From contig NZ_WTVK01000013.1 in NCBI RefSeq assembly GCF_012910805.1, forward strand, positions 58,190 to 122,189: a stretch of DNA of 64,000 nt, written 5' to 3'. The position numbers were made by a program, and so were the translations under genes. The notes below the pieces were generated by a model. The model saw only the letters and a program-made list of their open reading frames with translations, was not told the DNA's origin and made no database searches. This document shows, piece after piece, positions 7,733 to 17,235 of this stretch. Positions within the stretch are counted from its first letter, which is position 1. Every line of letters starts with the position of its first letter. The DNA comes from Aromatoleum evansii. Lineage in GTDB: Bacteria; Pseudomonadota; Gammaproteobacteria; Burkholderiales; Rhodocyclaceae.

Positions 7733-9012
7733 GCGCCGCTGTCATCTTCGTGCTGCTGCTGGTCCTGATGATCAGCGGCATGCCGATCTCGATCTCGCTC
7801 GGCCTGACGGTCCTGAGCTTCCTGTTCTTCATGACCCAGGTGCCGATCGAGAGTGTCGCCCTCAAGCTCTTCACCGGCATCGAGAAGTTCGAAATCATGG
7901 CGGTGCCGTTCTTCATCCTCGCGGGCAACTTCCTGACGCATGGCGGGGTGGCGAAGCGGATGATCGCGTTTGCGACCTCGATGGTCGGGCATCTACCCGG
8001 TGGTCTCGGTTTGAGCGCCGTGGTCGCGTGTTCGCTGTTCGCCGCAGTGTCGGGTTCGAGTCCGGCGACGGTCGTGGCAGTCGGTTCGATCCTGCTGCCG
8101 GCGATGGTCAAGGCGGGCTACCCGAACAAGTTCGGCGCGGGCGTGGTTGCCTCCGCCGGCGGGCTGGGGATCCTGATTCCGCCGTCGATCGCGATGGTGA
8201 TGTACGCCGTGTCGACCAACAGCTCGATCGGCGCACTGTTCATGGCGGGGGTCGTTCCGGGCCTGGTGCTTGCCGCGATGCTGATGTTCACGACCTGGTG
8301 GATTGCGCGCAAGAACAACTATCCGCGCGCCGCACGAGCCACCTGGGCCCAGCGCGCCAAGGCTTTCCGCGAGTCGATCTGGGGTTTGCTGCTGATCATC
8401 GTCGTCATGGGCGGGATCTACACCGGCATCTTCACCGCGACCGAGGCAGCGGCGATGAGTGCGGTCTATGCGTTCGTGATCGCCACCTTCGTCTACAAGG
8501 ATCTGCGCCTGTCCGATCTCAAGCAGGTGTTGATCTCGTCGGCGAACCTGTCGGCGATGCTCCTCTACATCATCACCAACGCCGTGATGTTCTCCTTCCT
8601 GCTCACCAACGAGCAGATCCCGCAGGCGATGTCCGAATGGATCGTCGCAAGCGGACTGGGGGTGATCGGCTTCCTGCTGATGGCGAACATCATCCTGCTG
8701 ATCGCCGGCAACTTCATGGAACCGGCGTCGATCATCCTGATCTTCGCGCCGATCCTGTTCCCCATCGCGATGAGCCTCGGCATCGATCCGGTGCATTTCG
8801 GAATCATGATCACGGTGAACATGGAGATCGGGATGATCACGCCCCCGGTCGGCCTGAACCTCTACGTCGCGAGCGGCATCAGCAAGCTCGGCCTGACGGA
8901 CATGAGCAAGGCCGTCGGCCCCTGGCTGCTGACGATGCTGGTGTTCCTCGCGATCGTCACCTACTGGCCGCCGCTCACGCTGTGGCTGCCCAAGACCCTC
9001 GGAATGATGTGA
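7729..9012 (+). CDS. dctM: TRAP transporter large membrane subunit (DctM family)
   Basis: A 427-residue polytopic membrane protein of the DctM family with about twelve hydrophobic segments. Family stretches include GLGILIPPSIAMVMYAV near residue 144 and NMEIGMITPPVGLNLYV near 364. It forms the transport channel with DctQ and takes substrate from DctP. The ATG overlaps the dctQ stop codon. With dctPQ it forms a complete sodium-coupled carboxylate importer for this island; no tcuC-type major-facilitator transporter accompanies tcuAB here, so this TRAP system is the best candidate for tricarballylate uptake. Confidence 0.93.
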   Translation: MSAAVIFVLLLVLMISGMPISISLGLTVLSFLFFMTQVPIESVALKLFTGIEKFEIMAVPFFILAGNFLTHGGVAKRMIAFATSMVGHLPGGLGLSAVVACSLFAAVSGSSPATVVAVGSILLPAMVKAGYPNKFGAGVVASAGGLGILIPPSIAMVMYAVSTNSSIGALFMAGVVPGLVLAAMLMFTTWWIARKNNYPRAARATWAQRAKAFRESIWGLLLIIVVMGGIYTGIFTATEAAAMSAVYAFVIATFVYKDLRLSDLKQVLISSANLSAMLLYIITNAVMFSFLLTNEQIPQAMSEWIVASGLGVIGFLLMANIILLIAGNFMEPASIILIFAPILFPIAMSLGIDPVHFGIMITVNMEIGMITPPVGLNLYVASGISKLGLTDMSKAVGPWLLTMLVFLAIVTYWPPLTLWLPKTLGMM

Positions 9013-9085
9013 TGCGTGCCCGGCGGCCCCAGCGGGGCCGTCGGGGGAGCGAGTCATCCTCGTCATACCCCACGGAGAACCCAAC

Positions 9086-9931
9086 ATGAACCTCAAAGAA
9101 TGGATCGGCCGCGCGGAGGAAGTCTCCGACATCGCGACGGCGACCCCGTATGCCGCGCTGTCGGCGACCTTCGACCGCGAAGCGGTTCGGCCCCCGGTGG
9201 GCACCGCGTTGCCCGCGCTGTGGCACTGGCTGTACTTCCTGCCGCTGCACAAGCAATCGGAAATCGGCCCCGACGGCCACGCCAAGCGCGGCGGCTTCCT
9301 GCCGCCCGTGCCGCTGCCGCGTCGCATGTGGGCAGGCAGCCAGTTTGAGTTCCACAAGCCGCTGCGCATCGGTGATGCCATGACGCGCACCTCGACGATC
9401 CACGACGTCACCGAGAAGACCGGGCGCACCGGGCCGCTGGTGTTCGTGAAGGTGCGCCACGAGATCCGCCGTGAGGGGGAATCGGACGTTGCCCTCACCG
9501 AGTTCCACGACATCGTCTATCGCGAGGCGCCGAAACCCGAGGACGTCGCGCCGCCGCCGAAGGCCGCCCCCGCGAGCTCGACCTGGGAGAAGAAGTGGGT
9601 GCCGGACGACGTGCTGCTGTTCCGCTACTCGGCGCTGACCTTCAACGGCCACCGCATCCATTACGACCGCAAGTACGTGACCGAGGTCGAGGGCTATCCG
9701 GGCCTGATCGTCCATGGCCCGATGATCGCGACGCTGCTGCTCGACCTGCTACGCCACGAGATGCCCGACGCCGAGGTCGTCCGTTACGAGTTCCGCGCGA
9801 TCCGCCCCGTGTTCGACATCAACCACTTCTTCGTCTGCGGCGAGCCGCAGGCGGACGGCAAGACGATTCGCCTGTGGGCGAAGGACCACGAAGACTGGCT
9901 GACGATGGAAGCCACCGCGGTGATCAAGTGA
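9086..9931 (+). CDS. ich: MaoC-like (HTD2-type) enoyl-CoA hydratase, probable itaconyl-CoA hydratase
   Basis: A 281-residue double-hotdog protein of the MaoC/HTD2 type, the same class as mesaconyl-C4-CoA and itaconyl-CoA hydratases. The C-terminal half has the hydratase motif RYSALTFNGHRIHYD at about residues 178-192, where Asn/His act in water addition. An N-terminal hotdog lacks this motif, as is usual. It is followed 10 bases later by a class III CoA-transferase and then a CitE-type lyase. That is the gene set of the known itaconate degradation route (Ict, Ich, Ccl), in which this enzyme makes citramalyl-CoA. Specificity is inferred from the neighbours. Confidence 0.78.
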   Translation: MNLKEWIGRAEEVSDIATATPYAALSATFDREAVRPPVGTALPALWHWLYFLPLHKQSEIGPDGHAKRGGFLPPVPLPRRMWAGSQFEFHKPLRIGDAMTRTSTIHDVTEKTGRTGPLVFVKVRHEIRREGESDVALTEFHDIVYREAPKPEDVAPPPKAAPASSTWEKKWVPDDVLLFRYSALTFNGHRIHYDRKYVTEVEGYPGLIVHGPMIATLLLDLLRHEMPDAEVVRYEFRAIRPVFDINHFFVCGEPQADGKTIRLWAKDHEDWLTMEATAVIK

Positions 9932-9941
9932 GGAGCGCGCG

Positions 9942-11123
9942 ATGAGACCCCTGGAAGGCATTACCGTCATCACGCTCGAGCACGCGATCGCCGCGCCGTT
10001 CGCGACACGTCAGCTCGCCGATCTCGGCGCGCGGGTCATCAAGGTCGAGCGCCCGGGTGTCGGCGATTTCGCCCGCGGCTACGACGAGCGCGTGCGCGGG
10101 CTGGCGTCGCACTTCGTGTGGACCAACCGCTCGAAGGAAAGCCTGACGCTGGACGTCAAGCATCCCGAGGCGCAGGCGATCCTCAAGCGCCTGATCGTCG
10201 AGGAGGCCGACATCGTCGTGCAGAACCTCGCGCCCGGTGCCGCCGCCCGCCTGGGCCTGTCGTACCGCGAGCTTTCCGCGTTGAAGCCGGAGATCATCGT
10301 GTGCGACATTTCGGGTTACGGCAGCGACGGCCCGTACCGCGACAAGAAGGCCTACGACCTGCTGATCCAGAGCGAGTCCGGTTTCCTGTCGGTGACCGGT
10401 ACGGAAGCCGAGCCGTCGAAGGCGGGGCCGTCGATTGCCGACATCTCGGCCGGTATGTACGCCTACAGCAACATCCTCGCGGCGCTGCTGCAGCGGCAGA
10501 AGACCGGCCGCGGCCAGCACCTCGACATCTCGATGCTGGAGAGCCTCGTCGAGTGGATGAACTATCCGCTCTATTACGCAATCGACGGCGCCTCACCGCC
10601 GCGCCGCACCGGCGCCTCGCACGCAACGATCTATCCCTACGGGCCGTTCCCGGCCGGCGATGGCAAGGTCGTCATGCTCGGCCTGCAGAACGAGCGCGAA
10701 TGGGGCGCGTTCTGCGAGAAGGTGCTGTTGCAGCCCGGGCTCGCACGCGAGGAGCGTTTTTCGAGCAACTCGCGGCGCAGCGCAGCGCGTGATGAGCTGC
10801 GCGCGATCATCCTCGACGCGTTTAGCGCGCTGACCTCCGAGCAGGTCATCGCGCGCCTGGAAGAGGCGCAGATCGCCAACGCCCACGTGAATGACATGCA
10901 CGCCGTGTGGGAGCACCCGCAGCTCAAGGCGCGCGGTCGCTGGCGTGAGGTCGGCACCGCCGCCGGCGTCGTGCCGGCCTTGCTCCCCCCCGGGTCGTGG
11001 GAAGAGGGCGAGCCGCGCATGGACCCCGTTCCCGCGCTCGGCGAGCACAGCGCGGCGATCCTTGCGGGACTCGGCTACGAAGCCGAGCGCATCGCGGCCC
11101 TGCGCCGTGACGGCGTGATCTGA
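9942..11123 (+). CDS. ict: Class III (CaiB/BaiF) CoA-transferase, probable itaconate CoA-transferase
   Basis: A 393-residue family III CoA-transferase. Typical parts are LEGITVITLEHAIAAPFATRQLADLGARVIKVE at the N terminus, the substrate-loop region DISGYGSDGPYRDKKAYD, with the probable catalytic aspartate at about residue 139, and the FL-S-VTG segment that follows. Such enzymes move CoA from succinyl-CoA or acetyl-CoA to a free acid. Being flanked by a MaoC-type hydratase and a citramalyl-CoA-lyase-like gene, it most likely activates itaconate (or mesaconate). ATG at 9942 follows GAGGAGCG. The donor cannot be told from sequence. Confidence 0.8.
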   Translation: MRPLEGITVITLEHAIAAPFATRQLADLGARVIKVERPGVGDFARGYDERVRGLASHFVWTNRSKESLTLDVKHPEAQAILKRLIVEEADIVVQNLAPGAAARLGLSYRELSALKPEIIVCDISGYGSDGPYRDKKAYDLLIQSESGFLSVTGTEAEPSKAGPSIADISAGMYAYSNILAALLQRQKTGRGQHLDISMLESLVEWMNYPLYYAIDGASPPRRTGASHATIYPYGPFPAGDGKVVMLGLQNEREWGAFCEKVLLQPGLAREERFSSNSRRSAARDELRAIILDAFSALTSEQVIARLEEAQIANAHVNDMHAVWEHPQLKARGRWREVGTAAGVVPALLPPGSWEEGEPRMDPVPALGEHSAAILAGLGYEAERIAALRRDGVI

Positions 11124-11141
11124 GCGGCGGGAGTTCCGACC

Positions 11142-11963
11142 ATGCAGATGCCGATCACCTATCTCTTCGTGCCGGGCAACCGGCCCGAGCGTTTCGACAA
11201 GGCGCTGGCTGCCGGAGCCGGGGCAATCGTCCTCGACCTGGAGGATGCCGTCGCCGCTGCCGAGAAATCCCTCGCACGGGATGCGATCGCGGACTGGTTC
11301 CCCGGCCACGCGGACGATGCCTCACGCATCGTCGTGCGCATCAACGACGCGCAGTCACCCTTCTTTGCGGACGACCTCGCGCTGCTCGAAGCCATCGGGA
11401 TCCGTCAGGTCATGCTGCCGAAGACCGAATGGCGCGAGCAGGTCCGTCAGGTCGTCGACGCCACTTCGCCGACGGTCGCGGTGTTGCCGCTGATCGAGAC
11501 GGCGCGCGGCGTGCGCAACGTGGACGACATCGCGGCGAGCGAGGGCGTGCTGCGGCTCGCGTTCGGCACGCTGGACTATGCGGTCGACCTCGATCTGTCG
11601 GGCGACGAGGCCGGCCTCGCCTACGCCTCGGCCCGGATCGCGATCGCATCGCGCTGCGCCGAGCTCCCCTCTCCGGTCGCCGGCGTGACGCCCGCCATCG
11701 ACGACGAGGTCCGCATCCGCGCGGATTTCGCCTCCGCGCGCGCCTTCGGTTTCGGCGCGAAGCTGTGCATTCACCCCAGGCAGGTCGCCGTCATCCACGA
11801 AGCCTGCCGCCCGACCGCCGAGGAGCTGGCGTGGGCCGAGCGCGTGCTCGCTGCGGCGCAGGACTCCGAGGGCGCCGTGCAGCTCGACGGCCGCATGATC
11901 GATCGTCCGGTGGTGCTCAAGGCGCAGGCGATCGTTGCGCGCAGCCGCTCCAGCCACGGCTAG
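11142..11963 (+). CDS. ccl: HpcH/HpaI-CitE family lyase, probable citramalyl-CoA lyase
   Basis: A 273-residue CitE-type aldolase-fold protein. The N terminus ITYLFVPGNRPERFDKAL and the metal-site segment IVLDLEDAV (residues ~30-38) are typical of stand-alone citramalyl-CoA or malyl-CoA lyases, and KLCIHPRQV near residue 206 is the conserved C-terminal signature. The predicted reaction is citramalyl-CoA to acetyl-CoA and pyruvate, needing Mg. It lies third in the hydratase, CoA-transferase, lyase set. As citrate lyase beta subunits belong to complexes with alpha and gamma subunits, and none is encoded here, a CoA-ester substrate is more likely. Confidence 0.8.
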   Translation: MQMPITYLFVPGNRPERFDKALAAGAGAIVLDLEDAVAAAEKSLARDAIADWFPGHADDASRIVVRINDAQSPFFADDLALLEAIGIRQVMLPKTEWREQVRQVVDATSPTVAVLPLIETARGVRNVDDIAASEGVLRLAFGTLDYAVDLDLSGDEAGLAYASARIAIASRCAELPSPVAGVTPAIDDEVRIRADFASARAFGFGAKLCIHPRQVAVIHEACRPTAEELAWAERVLAAAQDSEGAVQLDGRMIDRPVVLKAQAIVARSRSSHG

Positions 11964-12017
11964 CCGCACGACCCCAATCCAGCATTCCCACATTTCAAGC
12001 ATTCAGGAGAACGTGCC

Positions 12018-13376
12018 ATGGGCGCGACCATCATCGATTCAAGCATCTTCGGCAACATCTTCAGCACCGACGCAATGCGTCAGGTCTGGTCCGACCGCAA
12101 CCGCACCGCCAAATACGTGGAAATCGAGCGCGCACTCGCCGTCGTGCAGGGGCGGCTCGGCATCATTCCGCAGGAAGCCGCCGACGAGATCGTCAAGAAC
12201 TGCGACATCGACAAGATCGACATGGACAAGCTGCGTGCGGCGACCGAGCGCATCGGCTATCCGGTGCTCGGTGTCGTCTCGCAGCTCAACGCGCTGTGCC
12301 GCGACAAACTGGGCGAATACTGCCACTGGGGCGCAACGACGCAGGACATCACCGATACGGCCACCGTGCTGCAGATCCGCGAGGCCCTGGAACTGGTTGA
12401 CGCCGACCTGCAGGGCATCTCTGCGGCCCTCGTGGAAATCTCGCGCCGCCATCGCGACACGCCGGTGATCGGCCGCAGCAACCTGCAGCAGGCCATTCCC
12501 GTCACCTTCGGCTTCAAGACCGCCGCGATCCTCGCCGGCATCGAACGCCACCGCGAGCGCCTCGCGCAACTCCGACCGCGCGTGCTGATGGGCGAGTTCG
12601 GCGGCGCCTGCGGCACGCTCGCGTCGATCGAGCGGGGCGCGATGGAGACCCAGGCTGGCCTGATGGAGGAACTCGGTCTCTCCCAGCCGGACATCGCATG
12701 GCACACGGTTCGCGACACGATCGCCGAGGTCGGCGCCTTCCTCGGCCTGGTCGGCGGCTCGCTCGGCAAGATCGCGATGGACGTCAAGCTGATGATGCAG
12801 CACGAGGTGGCCGAGGTGTTCGAACCCTTCCACCCGGGCCGCGGTTCGAGCAGCACGATGCCGCAGAAGCGCAACCCGATCTCGAGCTGCTACATCCACG
12901 CCGCCGTGTCGGTCGTGCGCCAGCACGCCGCGGCGCTGATGGATGCGATGATCGCCGACCACGAGCGCTCGACCGGCCCGTGGGAGATCGAGTGGATCGC
13001 CTTGCCCGAGGCCTTCTGCCTCCTCGCCGGCGCGCTCAAGCAGACGCGCTTCGTGCTCGAGGGACTCGAGGTGGACGCGGCGAAGATGCGCGCGAACATC
13101 GACATCACCAACGGTCTCGTCATGTCCGAAGCGGTCATGATGGGGCTCGGCCCCTACATCGGCCGCGAGTACGCGCACGACCTGGTCTACGACCTGTGCC
13201 GCGAGGCGATCCGCACGAATCGGCCGCTGCTCGACATCCTTGCCGAACATCCCGAGATCAACGTCCACCTCGACCGTGACGCACTCGCGCGCTTGTGCGA
13301 TCCGGCGAACTACCTCGGGCAGGCCGGTGTAATGGTCGACAAGGTGCTGCAGCGGGCGGCGGGAGCGGTGCGATGA
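12018..13376 (+). CDS. Fumarase/aspartase superfamily lyase (CMLE/adenylosuccinate-lyase-like), candidate trans-aconitate decarboxylase
   Basis: A 452-residue class II fumarase/aspartase superfamily protein closest in look to 3-carboxy-muconate cycloisomerase and adenylosuccinate lyase. The catalytic serine-loop signature GSSSTMPQKRNP is at about residues 275-286, and GATTQDITDT near 107 is the second conserved region. No aromatic-pathway gene is nearby, and purB would not sit among CoA-ester enzymes. The Ustilago enzyme Tad1, which decarboxylates trans-aconitate to itaconate, belongs to this superfamily. Placed between a PrpF-type isomerase and the itaconate-degrading trio, the same reaction is the most economical guess. 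A carbon-oxygen or carbon-nitrogen lyase for a substituted succinate is the alternative. Confidence 0.6.
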   Translation: MGATIIDSSIFGNIFSTDAMRQVWSDRNRTAKYVEIERALAVVQGRLGIIPQEAADEIVKNCDIDKIDMDKLRAATERIGYPVLGVVSQLNALCRDKLGEYCHWGATTQDITDTATVLQIREALELVDADLQGISAALVEISRRHRDTPVIGRSNLQQAIPVTFGFKTAAILAGIERHRERLAQLRPRVLMGEFGGACGTLASIERGAMETQAGLMEELGLSQPDIAWHTVRDTIAEVGAFLGLVGGSLGKIAMDVKLMMQHEVAEVFEPFHPGRGSSSTMPQKRNPISSCYIHAAVSVVRQHAAALMDAMIADHERSTGPWEIEWIALPEAFCLLAGALKQTRFVLEGLEVDAAKMRANIDITNGLVMSEAVMMGLGPYIGREYAHDLVYDLCREAIRTNRPLLDILAEHPEINVHLDRDALARLCDPANYLGQAGVMVDKVLQRAAGAVR

Positions 13377-13588
13377 GCGACGCAACGCAGACACGGTCAT
13401 TGCCGGAAAGCAGGTCACAGCCGTTCCGCGGGAGGGAGTCTCCCGCCCGCGAGTCGGCCCCGGTCGTCAAGCGTACGCCGGACGGACGTGAGGAATCCGA
13501 CGAACTCGCAGCCGTGGCAGTGCTGAGCACGAATTAGCGCAGCGGTGACTCGCATCGCGGAGAGAGATCGCCAAAGGAGGGCTACAGC

Positions 13589-14524
13589 ATGGAACTCAGA
13601 CAGCTGCGCTATCTGGTGCGCACGATCGAGCTCGGCAGCATCAGCCAGGCTGCGCTCGATCTCGGGATCGCTCAATCCGCGGTGAGCCTGCAGATCCAGC
13701 GCCTTGAAGGCGAGCTCGCGACACGGCTGTTGCAGCGTACCGCGACCGGGGTGATGCCGACCGATGCCGGCATCGCCTTCCTCGCCCATGCGCAGCTTGC
13801 CCTGCGCCATGCCAAGGAGGCTGCGACGGCCGCGCAGCAATCGCGCCTGTCGGGCATCGTCAGTATCGGCCTTGCGCCATCGACGTCCGGGGTGCTCGGC
13901 TTCCCTCTGATCGAAGCGATGCGCGAGCACTATCCGGACATCCGTATTCACCTCGTCGAGGGCATGTCCGGTCACCTTGGCCAGATGTTGAACGGCCGCG
14001 AGCTCGATCTCGCCGTCCTCTTCGACACCGGACCTGCGAGCCGCTGCAGTGTGCAGCCCCTGCTGGAAGAGCGACTGTTCTTCATCTGCGGTGCCAACGC
14101 ACGCCCCTCGGCCTTGCCGACGCGCCTCGCGGACATCGTCGACGTCCCGCTTGTGCTGCCGACTCCGCGCCACGGTCTGCGGCGGGTCATCGACGCCGCG
14201 TTCACGGCGCTCGGCGTGCGTCCCGCAGTCATCGCCGAAGTCGATTCGCTGTATGTGCTGATGGACATGGTGGCGCGCGGCATGGCGGCAACGCTGCAAC
14301 CCTGGGCAGCGCTCGCGCGCCAGCCCGATGCGGTGTCGCGCCTGAGCTGGAGCGAGATCACGGACGACGGGACTTCCCGCCGGAATCTCCTGTGCAGTCT
14401 CTCCGACGACGAGCTGTCGCCGGCCGCGCTGGCGACGCGCGGCATGGTGACCCGCGTCGTGAATCAGCTCATTGACGAGGGGCGCTGGCGCGGCGTCACG
14501 ACCAGCCATCTCGATTCGAGATGA
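13589..14524 (+). CDS. LysR-type transcriptional regulator upstream of tcuA
   Basis: A 311-residue LysR-family regulator with the DNA-binding helix-turn-helix in residues 1-60 (ISQAALDLGIAQSAVSLQIQRLE) and a Nac/CbL-like ligand domain. A strong AAAGGAGGG ribosome site precedes the ATG. Unlike most LysR genes it runs in the same direction as its neighbours, between the lyase gene (212 bases upstream) and the tcuA-like gene (124 bases downstream). In Salmonella, tcuABC is governed by the LysR protein TcuR, so this is a candidate TcuR analogue. It could equally respond to a later intermediate. Confidence 0.88.
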   Translation: MELRQLRYLVRTIELGSISQAALDLGIAQSAVSLQIQRLEGELATRLLQRTATGVMPTDAGIAFLAHAQLALRHAKEAATAAQQSRLSGIVSIGLAPSTSGVLGFPLIEAMREHYPDIRIHLVEGMSGHLGQMLNGRELDLAVLFDTGPASRCSVQPLLEERLFFICGANARPSALPTRLADIVDVPLVLPTPRHGLRRVIDAAFTALGVRPAVIAEVDSLYVLMDMVARGMAATLQPWAALARQPDAVSRLSWSEITDDGTSRRNLLCSLSDDELSPAALATRGMVTRVVNQLIDEGRWRGVTTSHLDSR

Positions 14525-14648
14525 GGCGATATCGGAGCGGCTTAGGGCAGGCGGTACGCCAGACACGATAGTGGAGCTGTCGACGTGCGGAGTCCGCAGA
14601 TTGCGGTGAGCGCACGACGAGGAACCAGCCCCGAATGGAGTTCAGGAC

Positions 14649-16076
14649 ATGAAACAAGATACCTCGAGCACCCCCGACGTGCTCGTCATCGGCGGTGGCA
14701 ATGCGGCCTTGTGTGCAGCGCTGACCGCCCGCGAGGCGGGCGCTTCCGTGCTGCTGCTGGAGGCCGCACCGCGCGAATGGCGTGGCGGCAACTCCAGCCA
14801 CACGCGCAACCTGCGCTGCATGCACGACGCCCCGCAGGACGTCCTCACCGACGCCTATCCCGAGGAAGAGTTCTGGCAGGACCTCAAGAAGGTGACCGGT
14901 GGTCGCACCAACGAGCAACTCGCGCGGCTGGCGATCCGCGAGTCCTCGCGCTGCCGTGACTGGATGCGCAAACACGGCGTGCATTTCCAGCCCTCGCTGT
15001 CGGGCACGCTGCATCTCTCGCGCACCAATGCCTTTTTCATGGGGGGCGGAAAGGCGCTGGTGAACGCCTATTACCGCAGCGCCGAAGCGCTCGGCGTGCA
15101 GATCCGCTACGAGGCGCCGGTGGATCGCCTGGAAGTGGTCGATGGCCAGTTCCGTGCCGCCTGGATCGGGCAGGAGCGCATCGCGGCACGTGCCTGCGTG
15201 GTCGCGTCCGGCGGCTTCGAATCCAACCGGGAGTGGCTGCGCGAAGCCTGGGGACAGAACGCCGACGGCGAGTGGCCGGCGGACAATTTCGCGATCCGCG
15301 GCACGCGCTTCAATCGTGGCGTGCTGCTGAAAGCGATGATGGAGGCCGGCGCGGACACGATCGGCGATCCCTCGCAATCGCACTGCGTCGCGGTCGACGC
15401 GCGTGCGCCGCTCTACGACGGCGGGATCTGCACGCGCATCGACTGCGTCTCCCTCGGCATCGTCGTCAACAAGCATGCGCAGCGCTTCTACGACGAAGGC
15501 GAGGATTTCTGGCCCAAGCGCTACGCGATCTGGGGCCGGCTCGTTGCCCAGCAGCCCGGCCAGGTCGGCTTTTCGGTCATCGACTCGAAAGCCGTCGGAC
15601 GCTTCATGCCCCCTGTGTTCCCCGGTGCGAAGGCGGACACGCTCGAAGGTCTCGCTCGCCAGCTCGGTCTCGACGAGCAGGCTTTCGTGCGCACGGTGCG
15701 CGACTACAACGCCGCCTGCCGCGTCGGCACCTTCGACCACACGGTGCTCGACGACTGCCATACGGAAGGCGTGACGCCGGCCAAGACCCACTGGGCCTTG
15801 CCGCTCGATACCGCTCCCTTCTACGGCTACGCACTCAAGCCCGGCATCACCTTCACCTACCTCGGCCTCAAGGTCGATGAACGGGCTGCCGCCCACTTCA
15901 AGGGTGAGCCCAGCCGCAATCTATTCGTCGCCGGCGAAATGATGGCCGGCAACGTACTCGGGCAGGGCTACACCGCTGGCGTCGGCATGACGATCGGCAC
16001 GGTATTCGGACGTATCGCGGGCGCCTCGGCCGCCGCGGCGACCAGGAAGGAAGGAGTCGAACATGCAGCAGCTTGA
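14649..16076 (+). CDS. tcuA: FAD-dependent tricarballylate dehydrogenase-like protein
   Basis: A 475-residue flavoprotein of the fumarate-reductase/succinate-dehydrogenase flavin family without signal peptide. The FAD dinucleotide motif [13 protein letters not shown] is at residues ~12-24, and [15 protein letters not shown] near 50 follows the TcuA pattern. The C-terminal [25 protein letters not shown] closes the flavin site. TcuA oxidises tricarballylate to cis-aconitate and gives its electrons to TcuB, whose gene overlaps this one by 14 bases. This is a confident family call, because both partners occur together. Substrate could also be a methylated or otherwise substituted tricarballylate. 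Confidence 0.87.
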   Translation: MKQDTSSTPDVLVIGGGNAALCAALTAREAGASVLLLEAAPREWRGGNSSHTRNLRCMHDAPQDVLTDAYPEEEFWQDLKKVTGGRTNEQLARLAIRESSRCRDWMRKHGVHFQPSLSGTLHLSRTNAFFMGGGKALVNAYYRSAEALGVQIRYEAPVDRLEVVDGQFRAAWIGQERIAARACVVASGGFESNREWLREAWGQNADGEWPADNFAIRGTRFNRGVLLKAMMEAGADTIGDPSQSHCVAVDARAPLYDGGICTRIDCVSLGIVVNKHAQRFYDEGEDFWPKRYAIWGRLVAQQPGQVGFSVIDSKAVGRFMPPVFPGAKADTLEGLARQLGLDEQAFVRTVRDYNAACRVGTFDHTVLDDCHTEGVTPAKTHWALPLDTAPFYGYALKPGITFTYLGLKVDERAAAHFKGEPSRNLFVAGEMMAGNVLGQGYTAGVGMTIGTVFGRIAGASAAAATRKEGVEHAAA

Positions 16077-17223
16077 AGCCCTGCTCCGCGAAGCGAGCGA
16101 TCTCGCCGAGGGCGTCATCGCGCCCAGCGCCGCGGAAGCCGAAGTCGAACGCGTGATGAAGATCTGCAACGCCTGCCGCTACTGCGAAGGCTTTTGTGCG
16201 GTTTTCCCGGCGATGACGCGCCGGCTCGAATTCGCTCAGGCCGACATCCATTACCTCGCGAATCTCTGCCACAACTGCGGCGCCTGCCTCCACGCATGCC
16301 AGTACGCACCCCCGCACGAGTTTGCGGTGAACATCCCGCAGGCGATGGCCAAGGTACGCGGCCAGACCTACTCGGACTTCGCGTGGCCGAGCAGTCTCGG
16401 CACGCTCTACCGCAACAATGGCTTGACCGTCGCGCTGGCGCTTGCGGCCGGCCTCGCGCTCTTCCTGATGATGGCACTGGCGAAGAATGGCACGTTGTTC
16501 CATGCCCCGCTCGCCGGCGATTTCTACGCGACCTTCCCGCACAACCTGCTGGTGTCGATGTTCGGGCCGGTGTTCCTGTTCGTCGCGGTCGCGCTGGGCC
16601 TGGGGGTCGCGAAATTCTGGCGCGGCATCTCGGCGGGAGACCCCAATGCCGCGGCGATCGCGGAGACGGCGCATGACGTGCTCAAGCTCAAGTACCTCGA
16701 CGGCGGCCACGGGCAAGGCTGCCCGAACGCGGACGACGCCAGCACCCTCGCCCGCCGCCGCTTCCACCACCTGACCTTCTACGGCTTCATGCTGTGCTTC
16801 GCTGCGACCAGTGTGGCGACGATCTACCACTACGTCTTCGGCTGGGCGGCGCCGTACGCGCTGACGAGTCTGCCCGTCGTGCTCGGCACCCTGGGCGGGA
16901 TCGGCTTGCTCATCGGTCCGGCAGGCCTGCTGTGGCTGAACGTGCGGCGCCATGCGCAGCACGGGGACGCCGCGCAAAAACCGATGGACCGCGGCTTCAT
17001 CGCGCTGCTCCTGCTCACCAGCGCCACGGGCCTCGCGCTCCTCGCGGGACGCGACACTGCAGCGATGGCACTCCTCCTTGCCGCACATCTCGGCGCGGTG
17101 ATGGCGCTGTTCCTGACGATGCCCTATGGCAAGTTCGCCCACGGCATCTTTCGCACCGCTGCGCTGCTGAAATGGGCCATCGAGAAGCGCGCGCCCAATC
17201 CGGTCGGCGTCGGCAGCGAGTGA
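16063..17223 (+). CDS. tcuB: TcuB: membrane Fe-S/heme electron-transfer protein for tricarballylate oxidation
   Basis: A 386-residue protein with two N-terminal cysteine groups, [11 protein letters not shown] (residues ~34-44) and [11 protein letters not shown] (~68-78), for two [4Fe-4S] clusters, then about six membrane segments containing histidines that can ligate heme b. This is the architecture of TcuB (also called CitB), which reoxidises the flavin of TcuA and sends electrons to the quinone pool. The start lies inside the end of tcuA, so the two are translationally coupled. The gene is followed at 13 bases by a 2-hydroxyacid dehydrogenase gene. Confidence 0.87.
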   Translation: MQQLEALLREASDLAEGVIAPSAAEAEVERVMKICNACRYCEGFCAVFPAMTRRLEFAQADIHYLANLCHNCGACLHACQYAPPHEFAVNIPQAMAKVRGQTYSDFAWPSSLGTLYRNNGLTVALALAAGLALFLMMALAKNGTLFHAPLAGDFYATFPHNLLVSMFGPVFLFVAVALGLGVAKFWRGISAGDPNAAAIAETAHDVLKLKYLDGGHGQGCPNADDASTLARRRFHHLTFYGFMLCFAATSVATIYHYVFGWAAPYALTSLPVVLGTLGGIGLLIGPAGLLWLNVRRHAQHGDAAQKPMDRGFIALLLLTSATGLALLAGRDTAAMALLLAAHLGAVMALFLTMPYGKFAHGIFRTAALLKWAIEKRAPNPVGVGSE

Positions 17224-17235
17224 CGCCGGAGCAAC

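Noticed and set aside
13373..13537. Short frame of 54 codons overlapping the end of the superfamily lyase gene by ATGA
   Set aside because: Composition is arginine- and serine-rich with no domain, and it has no ribosome site other than the upstream gene. Likely chance; kept out of the gene list.
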